The translations under genes were made by a program, and so were the position numbers. 64,000 nt of DNA, taken from contig NZ_FOSG01000004.1 in NCBI RefSeq assembly GCF_900114215.1, positions 62,001 to 126,000 on the forward strand, given 5' to 3'. Source of the stretch: Streptomyces mangrovi (GTDB lineage Bacteria; Actinomycetota; Actinomycetes; Streptomycetales; Streptomycetaceae). The first letter of the stretch is position 1; each line of letters opens with the position of its first letter. Below are positions 31,936-41,685 of this stretch, in pieces. The notes beneath the pieces were generated by a model. It did not search any database. It was not told the origin of the DNA and was given only the letters and a program-made list of their open reading frames with translations.

Positions 31936-34900
31936 GACTGCACCGGCTCGCCGTCACCGCCTTCGGCCCCTTCGGCGACACCCAGGAGGTCGACTTCGAC
32001 GAACTGTCCGCCGCCGGGCTGTTCCTGCTGCACGGACCCACCGGCGCGGGCAAGACCTCCGTGCTGGACGCCGTCTGCTACGCCCTGTACGGCGGGGTGC
32101 CCGGCGCCCGCCAGTCCTTCGGCCCCGCCAGGCTGCGCAGCGACCACGCCGACCCCGGCACCCGCACCGAGGTGGTCCTGGACCTGACCGTCGGCGGGCG
32201 GCGGCTGGAGATCACCCGGCAGCCCGAGCAGCGGCGCCCCAAGAAGCGCGGCACCGGCATGACCACCGACAAGGCCCAGTCCTGGCTGCGCGAGTACGAC
32301 GCCGTGGCCGGCACCTGGAAGGCGCTCAGCCGCTCCCACCAGGAGATCGGCGAGGAACTGGCCCAGCTGCTGGGTATGAGCCGCGAGCAGTTCTGCCAGG
32401 TGGTGCTGCTGCCGCAGGGCGACTTCGCGCGCTTTCTGCGGGCCGGCGCGGAGGAGCGCGCGAAACTGCTGGGCCGCCTGTTCGACACCCACCGCTTCGC
32501 CGCCGTCGAACAGCACCTGGCCGAGCTGCGCACCGCCGCGCAGCGCCGGGTGCGCGACGGCGACGAGCGGCTGCTCGCCCTGGCCCACCGCATGCGGCAG
32601 GCGGCGGGGGGCGCCACCGAACCGGGCGCCGAGCCGGGCACCGGAGCAGACGGCGACCCCTTTGCCGGTCTCTCCCCCGGCGACCTCGGCCTGGCCGACG
32701 CCGTACTCGGGTGGGCCGCGCCCGTCCGCGCCCTGGCCCGCGAACGGCTGGACGCCGCCGCCTCGGCCCTGCGCCTGGCCGAAGAGGCCCACACCGACGC
32801 CCGGCGGAGGCTGGACGAGGCGCGCGAGCTGGAACGGCGGCGCGGGCGGTACGCGCGGGCCCGGCGGCGCGCCGGGGAACTGGCCGCGCGGGAGGAGGAG
32901 CACCGCGCCGACCGCGCCCGGCTGGAGCGGGCCCGCGCCGCCGACACCGTCGCCCCCGCCCTCGCCCTGCGGGAGGAGGCCGAGGCCGAGAGCCGCCGTA
33001 CCGCGTACGCCGAGGAACGGGCCCGCGCCGGACTGCCCGGCGAGGCGGCCCAGGCCCCGGCCGAGCACCTGGCGGAGCTGGAACGCGCCACCCGCCGGGA
33101 GCTGGGCGCACTGGAGGCCGCCCGGCGCGCCGAGGAGCGCGTCGCCCGGCTCAACACCGAACTCGCCCTGCTGGAGCGGGAGTCGGATTCGGACGAGGAA
33201 GCACTGCGCGAGGCGGAGCAGTGGCTGGAGGGGTGGGAGGCCACCCGCGCCGCCCACCAGCGGAACGTGGACGCCGCCGCGGAGGCCGCGCCCCGCGCAG
33301 AGCGGCTCGCCCGGCGACTGGACGGCCTGCGGCGCACCCTGGACGCCGCCCGCCGCCGCGACACCCTCACCGCCGAGCGGGAAGCGGCCGGCGCCGAGCT
33401 GTCGGCCGCCCTCGGGCGGGCCCTGACCGCCAAGGAGCACTGGCTGGAGGTCAAGGAGCGGCGCCTGCGCGGCATCGCGGCCGAGCTCGCCGCCGGGCTG
33501 GAGGAGGGCGAGCCGTGCACGGTGTGCGGCTCCCGCGAACACCCCGCCCCGGCCCGCCCCGGGACCGGGCACGCGGACCGGGACGCCGAGGAGAGCGCCC
33601 TGGCCGGCTACCAGCGGGCGGAGGACCTGCGGCGGCGGGCCGAGCAGCGGCTGGAGTCCATACGCGACCGGCTGGCCGCGGCGGACGAGGAGGCGGGCGG
33701 GACGCCCGCGGCCGGACTCGCCGAGCAGGTCGCCGCGCTGGAGGACGACCACGCCGACGCCCGGCTGGCGGCCTCCGGCGCGCAGGACGCCCGCGCCGCC
33801 CTGGAGCGCGCCGTCCGCGAGCACGACGCCCGCCTGGCCGTCCGGCGGGAGGCCGAACGGCGCACCGCCTCCCGCGTCTCCCGGCGTGAGGCGCTGCTGG
33901 GGGAGCGGGACGAGCTGGCCGAGCAGGTGGCCCGAGCCCGGGGCGAGGCCCCCTCCGTCGCCCACCGGGCGGCCGAACTGGAGCGCCAGGCACGGCGGCT
34001 GGCCGGCGCCGCCGAGGCCGCGGCCGCCGCCGGGGCCGCCGCGCTGCGGCTGAAGGAGGCCGACGCCCGGCTCGCGGACGCCGTCTGGCGCGCCGGGTTC
34101 GACACCCCTCGGGCAGCCGCGGACGCCCGGCTCACCGGCGACGAGCAGCGCCTGCTGCAGCGCCGCATCGACGAGTGGCAGGCCGAGGAGGTGGCCGTCG
34201 CGGCGGAGCTGGCCGCCCCCGAACTGGCGGACCTCACACCCGAGGACCTCGAACCGGCCGGCGCCGAACCGACCGAACCGACCGGAGCGGCCGGGGCCGA
34301 GGCCGCGTCGGTGGCGGCCGTGGCACGGCTGAACGACGCCTCCGCCGCCCACGCCGAGGCCCGCACCCGCTGCGAGCAGCTCGGCCGGCTCTCCGCCCGC
34401 GCCCTGGCCGACGCCCGGGAACTCGCCCCGCTGCGCGAGGAGTACGACCGCGTCGCCCGGCTGGCGGCCCTCACCGCCGGCACGTCGGCGGAGAACGAGC
34501 ACCGGATGCGGCTGGAGTCCTATGTGCTGGCCGCCCGTCTGGAACAGGTCGCCGCCGCGGCCAGCGCACGCCTGGCGCACATGTCCGCGGGCCGCTACAC
34601 CCTCGTCCACTCCGACGCGCGCACCTCCGGCCGAGGCCGTTCCGGGCTCGGCCTGCACGTGATCGACGCCTGGACGGGCAACGAGCGCGACACCGCCACC
34701 CTCTCCGGCGGCGAGTCCTTCTTCGCCTCCCTCGCCCTCGCCCTCGGTCTGGCCGACGTGGTCTGCGAGGAGGCGGGCGGACTGCGTCTGGACACCCTCT
34801 TCATCGACGAGGGATTCGGCAGTCTGGACGACCAGACCCTCGACGAGGTGCTGGACGTCCTGGACTCCCTGCGCGAACGCGACCGCAGCGTCGGCATCGT

Positions 34901-35003
34901 CAGCCACGTCGCCGATCTGCGCCGGCGCATCCCGGCGCAGCTGGAGGTGGTCAAGACCCGCTCCGGCTCCGCCGTCCGCCACCGGGTGCCGAAAACCGGG
35001 TGA
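31932..35003 (+). CDS. sbcC: SbcCD nuclease subunit C, SMC-like ATPase
   Basis: 1023 residues. N-terminal ATPase half: FGPFGDTQEVDFDEL and Walker A GPTGAGKTSVLDAVCYALYG. Long Ala/Glu/Arg-rich coiled coils flank a central zinc hook CTVC (about residues 529-532). The C-terminal half has the ABC signature LSGGESFFASLALALGL and Walker B LDTLFIDEGFGSLD. It binds DNA ends as a dimer and powers SbcD. The coiled coils contain Glu/Pro/Thr-rich low-complexity insertions (for example GAEPTEPTGAAGAEAA). Translationally coupled to sbcD. Confidence 0.96.
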   Translation: MRLHRLAVTAFGPFGDTQEVDFDELSAAGLFLLHGPTGAGKTSVLDAVCYALYGGVPGARQSFGPARLRSDHADPGTRTEVVLDLTVGGRRLEITRQPEQRRPKKRGTGMTTDKAQSWLREYDAVAGTWKALSRSHQEIGEELAQLLGMSREQFCQVVLLPQGDFARFLRAGAEERAKLLGRLFDTHRFAAVEQHLAELRTAAQRRVRDGDERLLALAHRMRQAAGGATEPGAEPGTGADGDPFAGLSPGDLGLADAVLGWAAPVRALARERLDAAASALRLAEEAHTDARRRLDEARELERRRGRYARARRRAGELAAREEEHRADRARLERARAADTVAPALALREEAEAESRRTAYAEERARAGLPGEAAQAPAEHLAELERATRRELGALEAARRAEERVARLNTELALLERESDSDEEALREAEQWLEGWEATRAAHQRNVDAAAEAAPRAERLARRLDGLRRTLDAARRRDTLTAEREAAGAELSAALGRALTAKEHWLEVKERRLRGIAAELAAGLEEGEPCTVCGSREHPAPARPGTGHADRDAEESALAGYQRAEDLRRRAEQRLESIRDRLAAADEEAGGTPAAGLAEQVAALEDDHADARLAASGAQDARAALERAVREHDARLAVRREAERRTASRVSRREALLGERDELAEQVARARGEAPSVAHRAAELERQARRLAGAAEAAAAAGAAALRLKEADARLADAVWRAGFDTPRAAADARLTGDEQRLLQRRIDEWQAEEVAVAAELAAPELADLTPEDLEPAGAEPTEPTGAAGAEAASVAAVARLNDASAAHAEARTRCEQLGRLSARALADARELAPLREEYDRVARLAALTAGTSAENEHRMRLESYVLAARLEQVAAAASARLAHMSAGRYTLVHSDARTSGRGRSGLGLHVIDAWTGNERDTATLSGGESFFASLALALGLADVVCEEAGGLRLDTLFIDEGFGSLDDQTLDEVLDVLDSLRERDRSVGIVSHVADLRRRIPAQLEVVKTRSGSAVRHRVPKTG

Positions 35004-35037
35004 CGGCCGGCGCGGCACGCCGCGAGGATGACGGACC

Positions 35038-35907
35038 ATGCCCCCCGATACGACCCCCGACGCGACCCCCGGCACGAAACCCGGCACGGCCTCCGGCGCT
35101 CCCCGCCGCGACCCCCTGCCTCTGCTCGGCCGTACCGCCCTGGTCACCGGCGCCTCCCGCCGGGCCGGGATCGGCTACGCGATCGCCCGCCGGCTGGTGG
35201 CGTACGGCGCGAGCGTCCACCTCCACCACCACACCCCCCACGACGCCGAGCAGCCCTGGGGAGCGGACCCGGAGGGCCCCGGAGCGCTCGCCGCGGATCT
35301 GCGGACGCTCGCGGCCGACGGCGCGACCGTCACCCACGGCCCCGGCGACCTCACCGCCCCCGGCGCCCCGGCGGAAGTCGTCGGCGCCGCCGCCGAGGCC
35401 CTCGGCGGACGGCTGGACATCCTGGTCGCCAACCACGCCCTCAACGGCCGCGACGGCACCCTCGACGAGATCGACGCCGGCATGCTGGACGCCCACTGGG
35501 CGGTGAACACCCGCTCCACGGTGCTGCTGGTCCAGGCGTATGCGCGCATCCGCGGCGAGGGGTGGGGCGGCGGCCGGGTGGTGATGACGACCTCCGGCCA
35601 GGACGAGGGCGCCGGCATGCCGGGCGAGATGGCCTACGCGCTGGCCAAGGGGGCGCTGGCCTCCGTCACCCGGAGCCTGGCGACCGCCCTGGCCCGCCGG
35701 GGCGTCACCGTCAACACGGTCAACCCCGGCCCGGTGGACACCGGCTACGCCACCGGCGGCACCCACGCCTCCGTCGCCGCCCTCTTTCCCGGCGGGCGCT
35801 GGGGACGGCCGGACGACCCGGCCCGGCTGGTCGCCTGGCTCGCCACCGACGAGGCGGCCTGGATCACCGGCCAGGTCATCACCTCCGACGGCGGCTTCGG
35901 CCGCTGA
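35038..35907 (+). CDS. Short-chain dehydrogenase/reductase
   Basis: 289 residues, classical SDR. After a Pro/Thr-rich 25-residue leader (PPDTTPDATPGTKPG) come the NADP loop TGASRRAGIGYAIARRL, DILVANHALNG (in place of the usual NAG), the catalytic Ser in MTTSGQDEG, and YALAKGALASVTRSLA with the Tyr/Lys pair; the end ITSDGGFGR is typical. Substrate unknown. GAGG lies ten bases before the ATG, so a later start is possible. It starts 34 bases after sbcC and is probably cotranscribed by read-through, with no functional link evident. Confidence 0.88.
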   Translation: MPPDTTPDATPGTKPGTASGAPRRDPLPLLGRTALVTGASRRAGIGYAIARRLVAYGASVHLHHHTPHDAEQPWGADPEGPGALAADLRTLAADGATVTHGPGDLTAPGAPAEVVGAAAEALGGRLDILVANHALNGRDGTLDEIDAGMLDAHWAVNTRSTVLLVQAYARIRGEGWGGGRVVMTTSGQDEGAGMPGEMAYALAKGALASVTRSLATALARRGVTVNTVNPGPVDTGYATGGTHASVAALFPGGRWGRPDDPARLVAWLATDEAAWITGQVITSDGGFGR

Positions 35908-35909
35908 CA

Positions 35910-35948
35910 CCGGTGGGCCGCCGGGCACGGAGCCCGGCGGCCCACCGG
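35910..35948. terminator. Perfect 17-bp stem bidirectional terminator
   Basis: CCGGTGGGCCGCCGGGC (35910-35926) pairs with 35932-35948 around ACGGA. It separates the SDR gene from the convergent end of the conservon operon. Confidence 0.9.
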
Positions 35949-35969
35949 CACGCGACGGTTCCGGCGGCT

Positions 35970-37190
35970 TCAGGCGACGGGCTTGAGGTGGACCGGCAGG
36001 GACTGGTGGCCGTTGGCGATGAACGACGCCTGGGGCACGGGCCCGTCCACCCCGGCGGCCGGCCGGATGTCGGGGAAACGCTCGAAGAGGGCGGGGAGGG
36101 CGATGGCCGCCTCCATACGGGCCAGGGGCGCGCCCAGGCAGAAGTGGACGCCGTAGCCGAACGCCAGGTGCTCCCGCTCGGTGCGGGTCAGATCGAAGGC
36201 GTCGGCGGCCTCGCCGTGGAGGGCGGGATCGCGGCCCGCGGCGCCGAAGCCGAGGATGATGGGCTCGCCCTTGCGGATCCGCACGCCGTCGAGGTCGATG
36301 TCCTCCACCGCGTAGCGCAGGGGCATGTGCATGATCGGGCCCTCGACGCGCAGCGTCTCCTCGATCACGTCGTCCCAGCTCGCCTTCCCCTCCCGTACCA
36401 GGGCGAGCTGGCCGGGCCGGGTGATCAGGGCGTGGACGGCCTTGGCGATCAGATTGACGGCCGTCTCGCTGCCCGCGCCGATCATCAGCACGAGGGTGCT
36501 GATCAACTGGTCCTCGTCGAAGGCGAAGTCACCGTCGCGGGCGGCGATCAGCTCGGTGGTCATGTCGTCGCCCGGCCGGACGCGCTTGACGTCCGCGAGC
36601 GCGCGCATGCAGGCCCACATCTCGGCGTAGGCCGCCCGCGCCTCCTGGGGGGAGGCGCCGGTGTTCAGGACGGCGTCCATGACCCGGCGGGTCCAGGCGC
36701 GCATGTCGGTGGGGACGCCGAACAGTTCGCAGATCACCTCGTTGGGGATGATGTAGGCGAACTTCGCGCGCAGATCGACCGCCTCGCCCGGATCGGCGGC
36801 CTCCAGGGAGGTGATCAGCCCGTCGACGATCTCCTGGACGCGGGGGCGCAGCGCCTCGGTGCGGCGGGGCGTGAAGGAGGGGGCGATCATGTTGCGCAGC
36901 CGGCGGTGCTCGGCGCCGTAGCTGGTGAAGGCGCTGACCACCCGCACCCACACGTTCAGCGACCAGTCCTGGGGTATTCGCTCCAGCTCCGGCCAGTGTT
37001 GTCTCGGGTCACGGGAGACGCGCCGGTCGCCGGCCAGCCGCTTGATGTACTCGTGCCCGGTCACCGACCACGCGACCACCCCACCGGGAAGCTCCACCTG
37101 CGTCGCCGGCCCCCGGGCGCGGAGCCGGGCCGCCTCGCCGTGGAGGTCTCGGCCTGTGGGGTCGAGGACGGGGATGTCGGGGGATTCCAA
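35970..37190 (-). CDS. Cytochrome P450, CYP154-like, conservon-associated
   Basis: 406 residues, a complete class I P450. I-helix [12 protein letters not shown]-helix EETLR (intact ExxR), [13 protein letters not shown], and heme loop [15 protein letters not shown] with the cysteine ligand. In streptomycetes CYP154 genes follow CYP157 genes at the end of conservon operons, as seen here. CYP154 members hydroxylate steroids, flavonoids or polyketides in vitro; the natural substrate is unknown. TTG at 37190 is supported by GGAGG six bases upstream, which places the start 130 bases inside the preceding P450 gene, an unusually long overlap. Confidence 0.9.
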   Translation of the reverse strand: MESPDIPVLDPTGRDLHGEAARLRARGPATQVELPGGVVAWSVTGHEYIKRLAGDRRVSRDPRQHWPELERIPQDWSLNVWVRVVSAFTSYGAEHRRLRNMIAPSFTPRRTEALRPRVQEIVDGLITSLEAADPGEAVDLRAKFAYIIPNEVICELFGVPTDMRAWTRRVMDAVLNTGASPQEARAAYAEMWACMRALADVKRVRPGDDMTTELIAARDGDFAFDEDQLISTLVLMIGAGSETAVNLIAKAVHALITRPGQLALVREGKASWDDVIEETLRVEGPIMHMPLRYAVEDIDLDGVRIRKGEPIILGFGAAGRDPALHGEAADAFDLTRTEREHLAFGYGVHFCLGAPLARMEAAIALPALFERFPDIRPAAGVDGPVPQASFIANGHQSLPVHLKPVA

Positions 37191-38581
37191 GGCTGGCCTC
37201 CGGAGGTCGTGTCGGACGGTGCGGAAGTGCGCGCGGGCACGGATTCGTACCCGGAGCCGGGAACGGGACCGGATACGGAGACGGCTTCGGGTACGGAGTC
37301 GGGCGCGGGGAGCGCCGGGAAGGCCACCGGAAGCGCCGACAGGCTGCGGTGGAAGGGGCCCGGCCGCCAGGTCAGTTCGGACGCCGGGACGGCCAGCGCC
37401 ACGTCGGGCAGCACGTCCAGCAGCGTCTCGATGGCCACGTCGGTGATGATCTGGGAGATGCCCTGGGCGGGGCACACGTGCGGCCCCGCGCCGAACGCCA
37501 GATGGGCGTGGTTGGCCGGCCGTCGGCCGCCGCCGTCGCGCGGCTGTTGGGTGTTGGCCGCCGCGTGGCTGACGAGCACCGGGACACCCGGCGGGATCAG
37601 CAGCCCGGCGCCGGAGTCGTCGCGCAGGTCGTACTCGTTCGTGGCGTAGTGGAAGCAGAAGTTCGCCATCGGCGACTGCTCCCACAGCACCTCATTGAGG
37701 GCGTCGGAGACGGTCAGGCTGCCGCCGGAGAGGTCGCCGGCGAACCTGTCGTCGGTCAGCAGCAGCATGACGGAGCTGGAGATCCAGGCCGACTGCGGCA
37801 CGGTGCCCGCGCCGATGAGGACCACCAGTTGGTGGATCATCTCCTCGTCCGACAGCCCCAGCGGGTGGTGCAGCAGCCAGGAGGTCACATCGGCGCCGGG
37901 GGAGCGGCGTTTGGCGGCGACGAGCTCGCCCAGGCAGCGGGCCAGGTCCTCGCTGCCCTGCTGGGCCGTGGCCGGCTCGGCGTCGATCATCCGCGCGCAG
38001 GCCCGGGACATGCGGCCCGCCAGCGCGTCGTCGCAGCCGAAGAGCTGGGTGAACACCAGCGCCGGGAGCCGCTCGGCGTACTGGGAGATCAGGTCCGCCG
38101 AGCCGACGGGACCGAACTCGCCGATCAGCGCGGTCGCGCTGCGCCGCACGAAGGCGCGCACGCGGTAGGAGTCGACGCGGGCCAGCGCGTCGTCGACGGT
38201 CCTGCGCAGCCGCAGGTGCCGGTCGCCGTCGACGAACAGCAGACTGGGCCGGAAACCCATCATGGGGACGACCTGGTTGTCCATCGGGATCAGGCCCTGG
38301 TTCAGGGCCGTCCAGCGGCGGGCGTCCTTGCTGAACCGCGAGCTGCGCAGCACCTCCAGGGCCGCGCCGTAGTCGGTGACCACGATCGCGGGGACGCCGG
38401 GGGCGAGCTCCACCCAGCTCGCCGGGCCCTGTGCGCGCAGCTCGGCGTAGGTGGTGTCCGGGTCGGCGGCGAAGGCGGGGCCGTACAGCCGCGGCAGGCC
38501 GGCGGCGGACGCGCCCGGGGGCCGGTGGGCGGGGCAGCCCGGCGGCGGAGCCGCGCCCGGGCCGGAAGGCGGGATCGTCAC
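37061..38581 (-). CDS. CYP157-like cytochrome P450 lacking ExxR, with C-terminal extension
   Basis: 506 residues. The heme loop [15 protein letters not shown] retains the cysteine ligand, but the K-helix reads EVLW instead of ExxR, and the I-helix reads [11 protein letters not shown] instead of AGxET. Loss of ExxR is the recognised hallmark of the CYP157 family, so this is expected rather than a broken gene. After the normal end near residue 400 there is an extra tail of about 100 residues rich in Ser, Pro, Gly and Val, overlapping the CYP154-like gene in another frame. GTG at 38581 overlaps the cvnD stop and follows AGGAG. Confidence 0.88.
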   Translation of the reverse strand: MTIPPSGPGAAPPPGCPAHRPPGASAAGLPRLYGPAFAADPDTTYAELRAQGPASWVELAPGVPAIVVTDYGAALEVLRSSRFSKDARRWTALNQGLIPMDNQVVPMMGFRPSLLFVDGDRHLRLRRTVDDALARVDSYRVRAFVRRSATALIGEFGPVGSADLISQYAERLPALVFTQLFGCDDALAGRMSRACARMIDAEPATAQQGSEDLARCLGELVAAKRRSPGADVTSWLLHHPLGLSDEEMIHQLVVLIGAGTVPQSAWISSSVMLLLTDDRFAGDLSGGSLTVSDALNEVLWEQSPMANFCFHYATNEYDLRDDSGAGLLIPPGVPVLVSHAAANTQQPRDGGGRRPANHAHLAFGAGPHVCPAQGISQIITDVAIETLLDVLPDVALAVPASELTWRPGPFHRSLSALPVAFPALPAPDSVPEAVSVSGPVPGSGYESVPARTSAPSDTTSGGQPWNPPTSPSSTPQAETSTARRPGSAPGGRRRRWSFPVGWSRGR

Positions 38582-39189
38582 GAAACATGCTCCTGGTGGT
38601 GGGTGCGGACGTGCTTGACCAGGGCGATCAGCGCCCGTGCGGCGGAGGCGCGGTCCCGCGCGTCGCAGTCGACCAAAGGGGTCTCGGGCCGCAGATCGAG
38701 GGCCTCTCGCAGTTCCTCCTCGGGGAAGCGCGGGGAGTCGGGGAAGGAGTTGAGGGCGACCGCGTACGGCAGGCCGTGCCCCTCCACCGTCTCCATCGCG
38801 TCGAAGGAGGCGTCCAGGTGCCGGGTGTCGGCCAGCACCAGGGCCCCGTAGGCGCCGAGGGCCAGCTGCCGCCACACCGGAGCCACCCGCATGAAGCGCT
38901 GCTGGCCGGGCGCGCCGAACAGGTACAGCACCAGCTCGGGGGAGAGGGTGAGACGGCCGAAGTCCATCGCGACGGTGGTGGTCCTCTTGTCCTCCACGCC
39001 CCTGAGGTCGTCCACCAGCGCGCCGGCCTGCGTCATGACCTCCTCGGTCCGCAGCGGCTCGATCTCGCTGACCGCGCCGATCAGTGTGGTCTTGCCGACG
39101 CCGAACGGCCCGACGACCAGGAGCTTGGCGGCGGTCTGGACGGTGTCGCGGACGTAGATGCCACCGTCAGAGAATGTTGTTGAGGCCAT
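38578..39189 (-). CDS. cvnD: Conservon small GTPase-like protein CvnD
   Basis: 203 residues, MglA/Arf-like ATP/GTP-binding protein of the conservon. Walker A is GPFGVGKTTLIGAV, the switch-II region is YLFGAPGQQRFM, and ALNSFPDSP stands where NKxD would be, as is usual in CvnD. With CvnA (sensor kinase-like), CvnB (Roadblock) and CvnC (DUF742) it forms a membrane-associated complex resembling a eukaryotic G-protein system that affects development and secondary metabolism. It overlaps cvnC by 23 bases and the P450 by four, so all are one operon. Confidence 0.93.
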   Translation of the reverse strand: MASTTFSDGGIYVRDTVQTAAKLLVVGPFGVGKTTLIGAVSEIEPLRTEEVMTQAGALVDDLRGVEDKRTTTVAMDFGRLTLSPELVLYLFGAPGQQRFMRVAPVWRQLALGAYGALVLADTRHLDASFDAMETVEGHGLPYAVALNSFPDSPRFPEEELREALDLRPETPLVDCDARDRASAARALIALVKHVRTHHQEHVS

Positions 39190-39529
39190 CCAGGACCTTC
39201 TCCAGGACGTCGAGGTCGGTGGGCCGGGCCACCGGCGGGGGCTTGCGGGCGACCATGTGGCCGCTGTCGATCAGGTCGGCCAGCAGGATGGTGGTGACCG
39301 ACACGGGCAGCCGTACGTGACCGGCGACCTCGGCCACCGACAGATAGCCGCCCCGGCACAGCCGGACCATCCTGTGCTGTTCGGGCTCCAGTTCGGCCAC
39401 CGGCCGGTCACCGGTGGCGGTGACCAGGGTGACCAGTTCCAGGGTGTGGGTGTTGCGGCTGGGCCGGTTGCGGCCGCCGGTGATGACGTACTGCCGGACC
39501 AGGTCCGTGCGTACGCGGCGGGGGGTCAT
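39167..39529 (-). CDS. cvnC: Conservon protein CvnC (DUF742)
   Basis: 120 residues, a DUF742 winged-helix-like protein. Characteristic pieces are RTDLVRQYVITGGRNRPS, LELVTLVTATG, LEPEQHRMVRLCRGGYLSVAEVAGHVRLPVSVTTILLADLIDSG and the ending VLEKVLDGLNNIL. The ATG at 39529 overlaps the cvnB stop (ATGA). CvnC is thought to associate with CvnA and CvnB in the complex; biochemical activity is unknown. Confidence 0.93.
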   Translation of the reverse strand: MTPRRVRTDLVRQYVITGGRNRPSRNTHTLELVTLVTATGDRPVAELEPEQHRMVRLCRGGYLSVAEVAGHVRLPVSVTTILLADLIDSGHMVARKPPPVARPTDLDVLEKVLDGLNNIL

Positions 39530-39936
39530 GTCGGGCCGCCCGCGTCGTGGCGGGGTTCGCTGGTCATCTGCCCGCCGAGCTGGGCCACCAGCTGGTGCAT
39601 CCGGAAGCCGACGGCCTCCACGTCCGCCGCGCCGGAGGTGCCCACGGCCAGGAAACTCCCGTCGCCCGCCCGGATGGTGATGACGTATCCGTCGCGGAAC
39701 TGCGTCAGGCTCTGCTCCCAGGAGTCCGGTGCGGAGCGGCACAGCCGGGCGCTGGCGCTGGAGGTGGCCTGGACGCCGGCCAGCGCGGCGGCGGTCTGCT
39801 CGGCGGTGTCCCGGTCCAGGCCCGGGGTGCAGGCCCGGACCAGGCCGTCCCCCGAGACCAGCAGGGCGTCGTGGACCTCGGGCTGGTCCATGATCTGCCC
39901 CAGCATCCAGGCCAGCTTCTCGTTGTCGAAGATCAT
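39526..39936 (-). CDS. cvnB: Conservon Roadblock/LC7 protein CvnB
   Basis: 136 residues, Roadblock/LC7 domain: LAWMLGQIMDQPEVHDALLVSGDGLVRACTPGL, then the long helix TAEQTAAALAGVQATSSAS and the strands YVITIRAGDGSFLAVG and a final helix MHQLVAQLGGQM. Roadblock dimers regulate small GTPases of the MglA type, here CvnD. Start and stop overlap cvnA and cvnC respectively by four bases. Confidence 0.93.
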   Translation of the reverse strand: MIFDNEKLAWMLGQIMDQPEVHDALLVSGDGLVRACTPGLDRDTAEQTAAALAGVQATSSASARLCRSAPDSWEQSLTQFRDGYVITIRAGDGSFLAVGTSGAADVEAVGFRMHQLVAQLGGQMTSEPRHDAGGPT

Positions 39937-41288
39937 GCCTCGGTGTTCCCTTCAGATCCGTCCGGCTCGGACCCTCCGGACGTCGACGTGTTGCGCTGGG
40001 CGGCCCGCGCGGCACGGGCGAAGCCGCCCAGGGCGGCAGCGGAGTCCCGCGGCGAGCGGCCGGACGCCGGCTGCCCGGCGGACCGGGGGGCGGGGACGGA
40101 GGGCGTCTGCGCGCCGGCGGTGCGCCGCCGCTTGGGCAGCCCGCCCGCGGTGGTCGCTCCCGCCGGCCCCGTCGGGCCCACCGCCGCTCCGGCTGCCGCT
40201 TCGGTGGCCGTTTCGGCGGCCGGCGGGGGAGCGGCGGCCTCCGGCCGGGAGCCGGACGAGCCGAGTGAGGCCACCGGCTGGGTCGGGGTCGAGTCGGTGA
40301 GCAGCGGGCTGGGCAGGAACGCCACCGCCCGCACCCCGCTGTAGGGGGACTTGGTCACCGACACCTCGAACCCGTACCGGCTGCTCAGCATGCCGATCAC
40401 GGCGAAACCGAACTTCGGGGGGTCGCCGAGCCGGGTGACGCTGACGGGCCCCTGCCCCGACAGCAGGCACTGGGCCCGCTCCCGCTCGCCCGGCTGGAGG
40501 CCCACGCCCTTGTCGTCCACGATGACGGACAGCCCGTTGTGCGCGCGTTCGAACTGCACCAGCACCTGGGTGTCCGGGTGCGAGTAGCGGGTGGCGTTCT
40601 CCAGCAGCTCGGCGAGCGCGAGCACCAGCCCCTCCACGGCCCGTCCCACGACGGCGCGGTCCCCCTCGTCGTGGAAGATCCTGACGCGCCGGAAGTCCAG
40701 GATGCGGCTGACCGCGCCCCGCACCACGTCGCTGAGCGGGGTGGCGTTGTGCTGCCGGCCCGGGTACGAGCCGCACACCACGGTGATCGCCTGGGCGCGG
40801 CGCAGGATCTGGGCGGTGGCGTGGTCGACCACCTGCAGATCGCCCAGCACCTCGGGCGAGTCGTGCTTGCGGAGCATGTCGGTGACGGCCATCTGCTGCT
40901 TGTTGGCCAGCGCCTGGAGGGTGCGGGCCACGGACAGCAGCGTCGCCTGGGTCATCTGCGCGGTGCGGCCCTCGGCGTCGGTGAGGGCGCGTACGACCTG
41001 TTCCTGGAGGTCGTCGAGATGGCGGGCGAACGGCGTTCCGGCCAGTTCCGCGGAGACCGGCGGGAGGTCCGGCACCGGCTGCCGGTCGCTGACGGCCTGG
41101 ACGGTCGCCGGCAGGCTCACCCCGGCCAGCCGGGCCAGCTCGGAGTCCCGCACCCGGCTGCCGGAGCGGGCTTCGGACAGCTGCGTCCGCAGCCCGCGGA
41201 TCAGACGAGCCTGGCGCACCGCCACCGGTGTGAGGGCCACGGCCAGGCCCGAGCCGAACAGGCTCGCCACGGTCGTTATATCGGTCAT
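39933..41288 (-). CDS. cvnA: Conservon histidine-kinase-like membrane protein CvnA
   Basis: 451 residues, shorter than many CvnA proteins because no large extracytoplasmic sensor is present. One N-terminal hydrophobic helix (VASLFGSGLAVALTPVAV), a helical dimerisation region and a HATPase_c domain with N-box ELLENATRYS, G1 DDKGVGL and FGFAVIGMLSSRYGF. The phospho-acceptor histidine region is not obvious, as in other conservons. The C-terminal 110 residues are Pro/Ala/Ser-rich and probably disordered. ATG at 41288 is preceded by GAGGA at six bases; a TTG one codon upstream is the alternative. First gene of the six-gene operon. Confidence 0.93.
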   Translation of the reverse strand: MTDITTVASLFGSGLAVALTPVAVRQARLIRGLRTQLSEARSGSRVRDSELARLAGVSLPATVQAVSDRQPVPDLPPVSAELAGTPFARHLDDLQEQVVRALTDAEGRTAQMTQATLLSVARTLQALANKQQMAVTDMLRKHDSPEVLGDLQVVDHATAQILRRAQAITVVCGSYPGRQHNATPLSDVVRGAVSRILDFRRVRIFHDEGDRAVVGRAVEGLVLALAELLENATRYSHPDTQVLVQFERAHNGLSVIVDDKGVGLQPGERERAQCLLSGQGPVSVTRLGDPPKFGFAVIGMLSSRYGFEVSVTKSPYSGVRAVAFLPSPLLTDSTPTQPVASLGSSGSRPEAAAPPPAAETATEAAAGAAVGPTGPAGATTAGGLPKRRRTAGAQTPSVPAPRSAGQPASGRSPRDSAAALGGFARAARAAQRNTSTSGGSEPDGSEGNTEA

Positions 41289-41685
41289 CAACTTTCCTCG
41301 CGGACGCGTCGTTGCGGGAAGAAACGGTCAAACCGTCGGGCGGTGCCGACCGGGGTAACCGCGGGTCGCGTGCGACGACAGCGTAGGGCCCGGGCCCGTG
41401 CGATGGAGGGGAAATGGCCAGGCTGTGGCCCTGCGGACGATCATCTGATATGGCGTCGGACCAAGCGCCGCAACGGTGTCCGGAAAGGGGCGGTGGTGGT
41501 TTCCGCAAACCCGGCATGTACACCAGCAACGTGTCGAAAGGGTGACGGCGGGGAGGCCGGGGAGTGGCGGCGGGGCGAGGGGGAAGCGGCGGGCGGCCCT
41601 CGCAGGGCGCGCGACGGATGTCCGCGCGCCCCGCGAGGCGCCGTACCGCGCTCGGAGTGCGGATCGGAGCGCGGCTCGCGCGCGG
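41289..41685. other. 397-base region upstream of cvnA
   Basis: Lies between cvnA and the DUF885 gene, both on the minus strand, and must hold the conservon promoter. A less GC-rich stretch at 41440-41540 is the likeliest promoter zone; TACGCT (complement of 41379-41384) is a possible -10 with no clear -35. GGCCAGGCTGTGGCC near 41414-41428 forms a short inverted repeat. No gene with family homology was seen in it. Confidence 0.4.

Noticed and set aside
31773..35147. An 1124-codon minus-strand open frame opposite sbcC
   Set aside because: Gly/Gln/Val-rich composition with no domain; it mirrors the third-position bias of sbcC on the other strand.
36000..41288. Conservon plus P450 pair considered as a novel system
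   Set aside because: Gene order cvnA-B-C-D-CYP157-CYP154 is an established streptomycete arrangement; only the overlap and tail are unusual and are reported separately.
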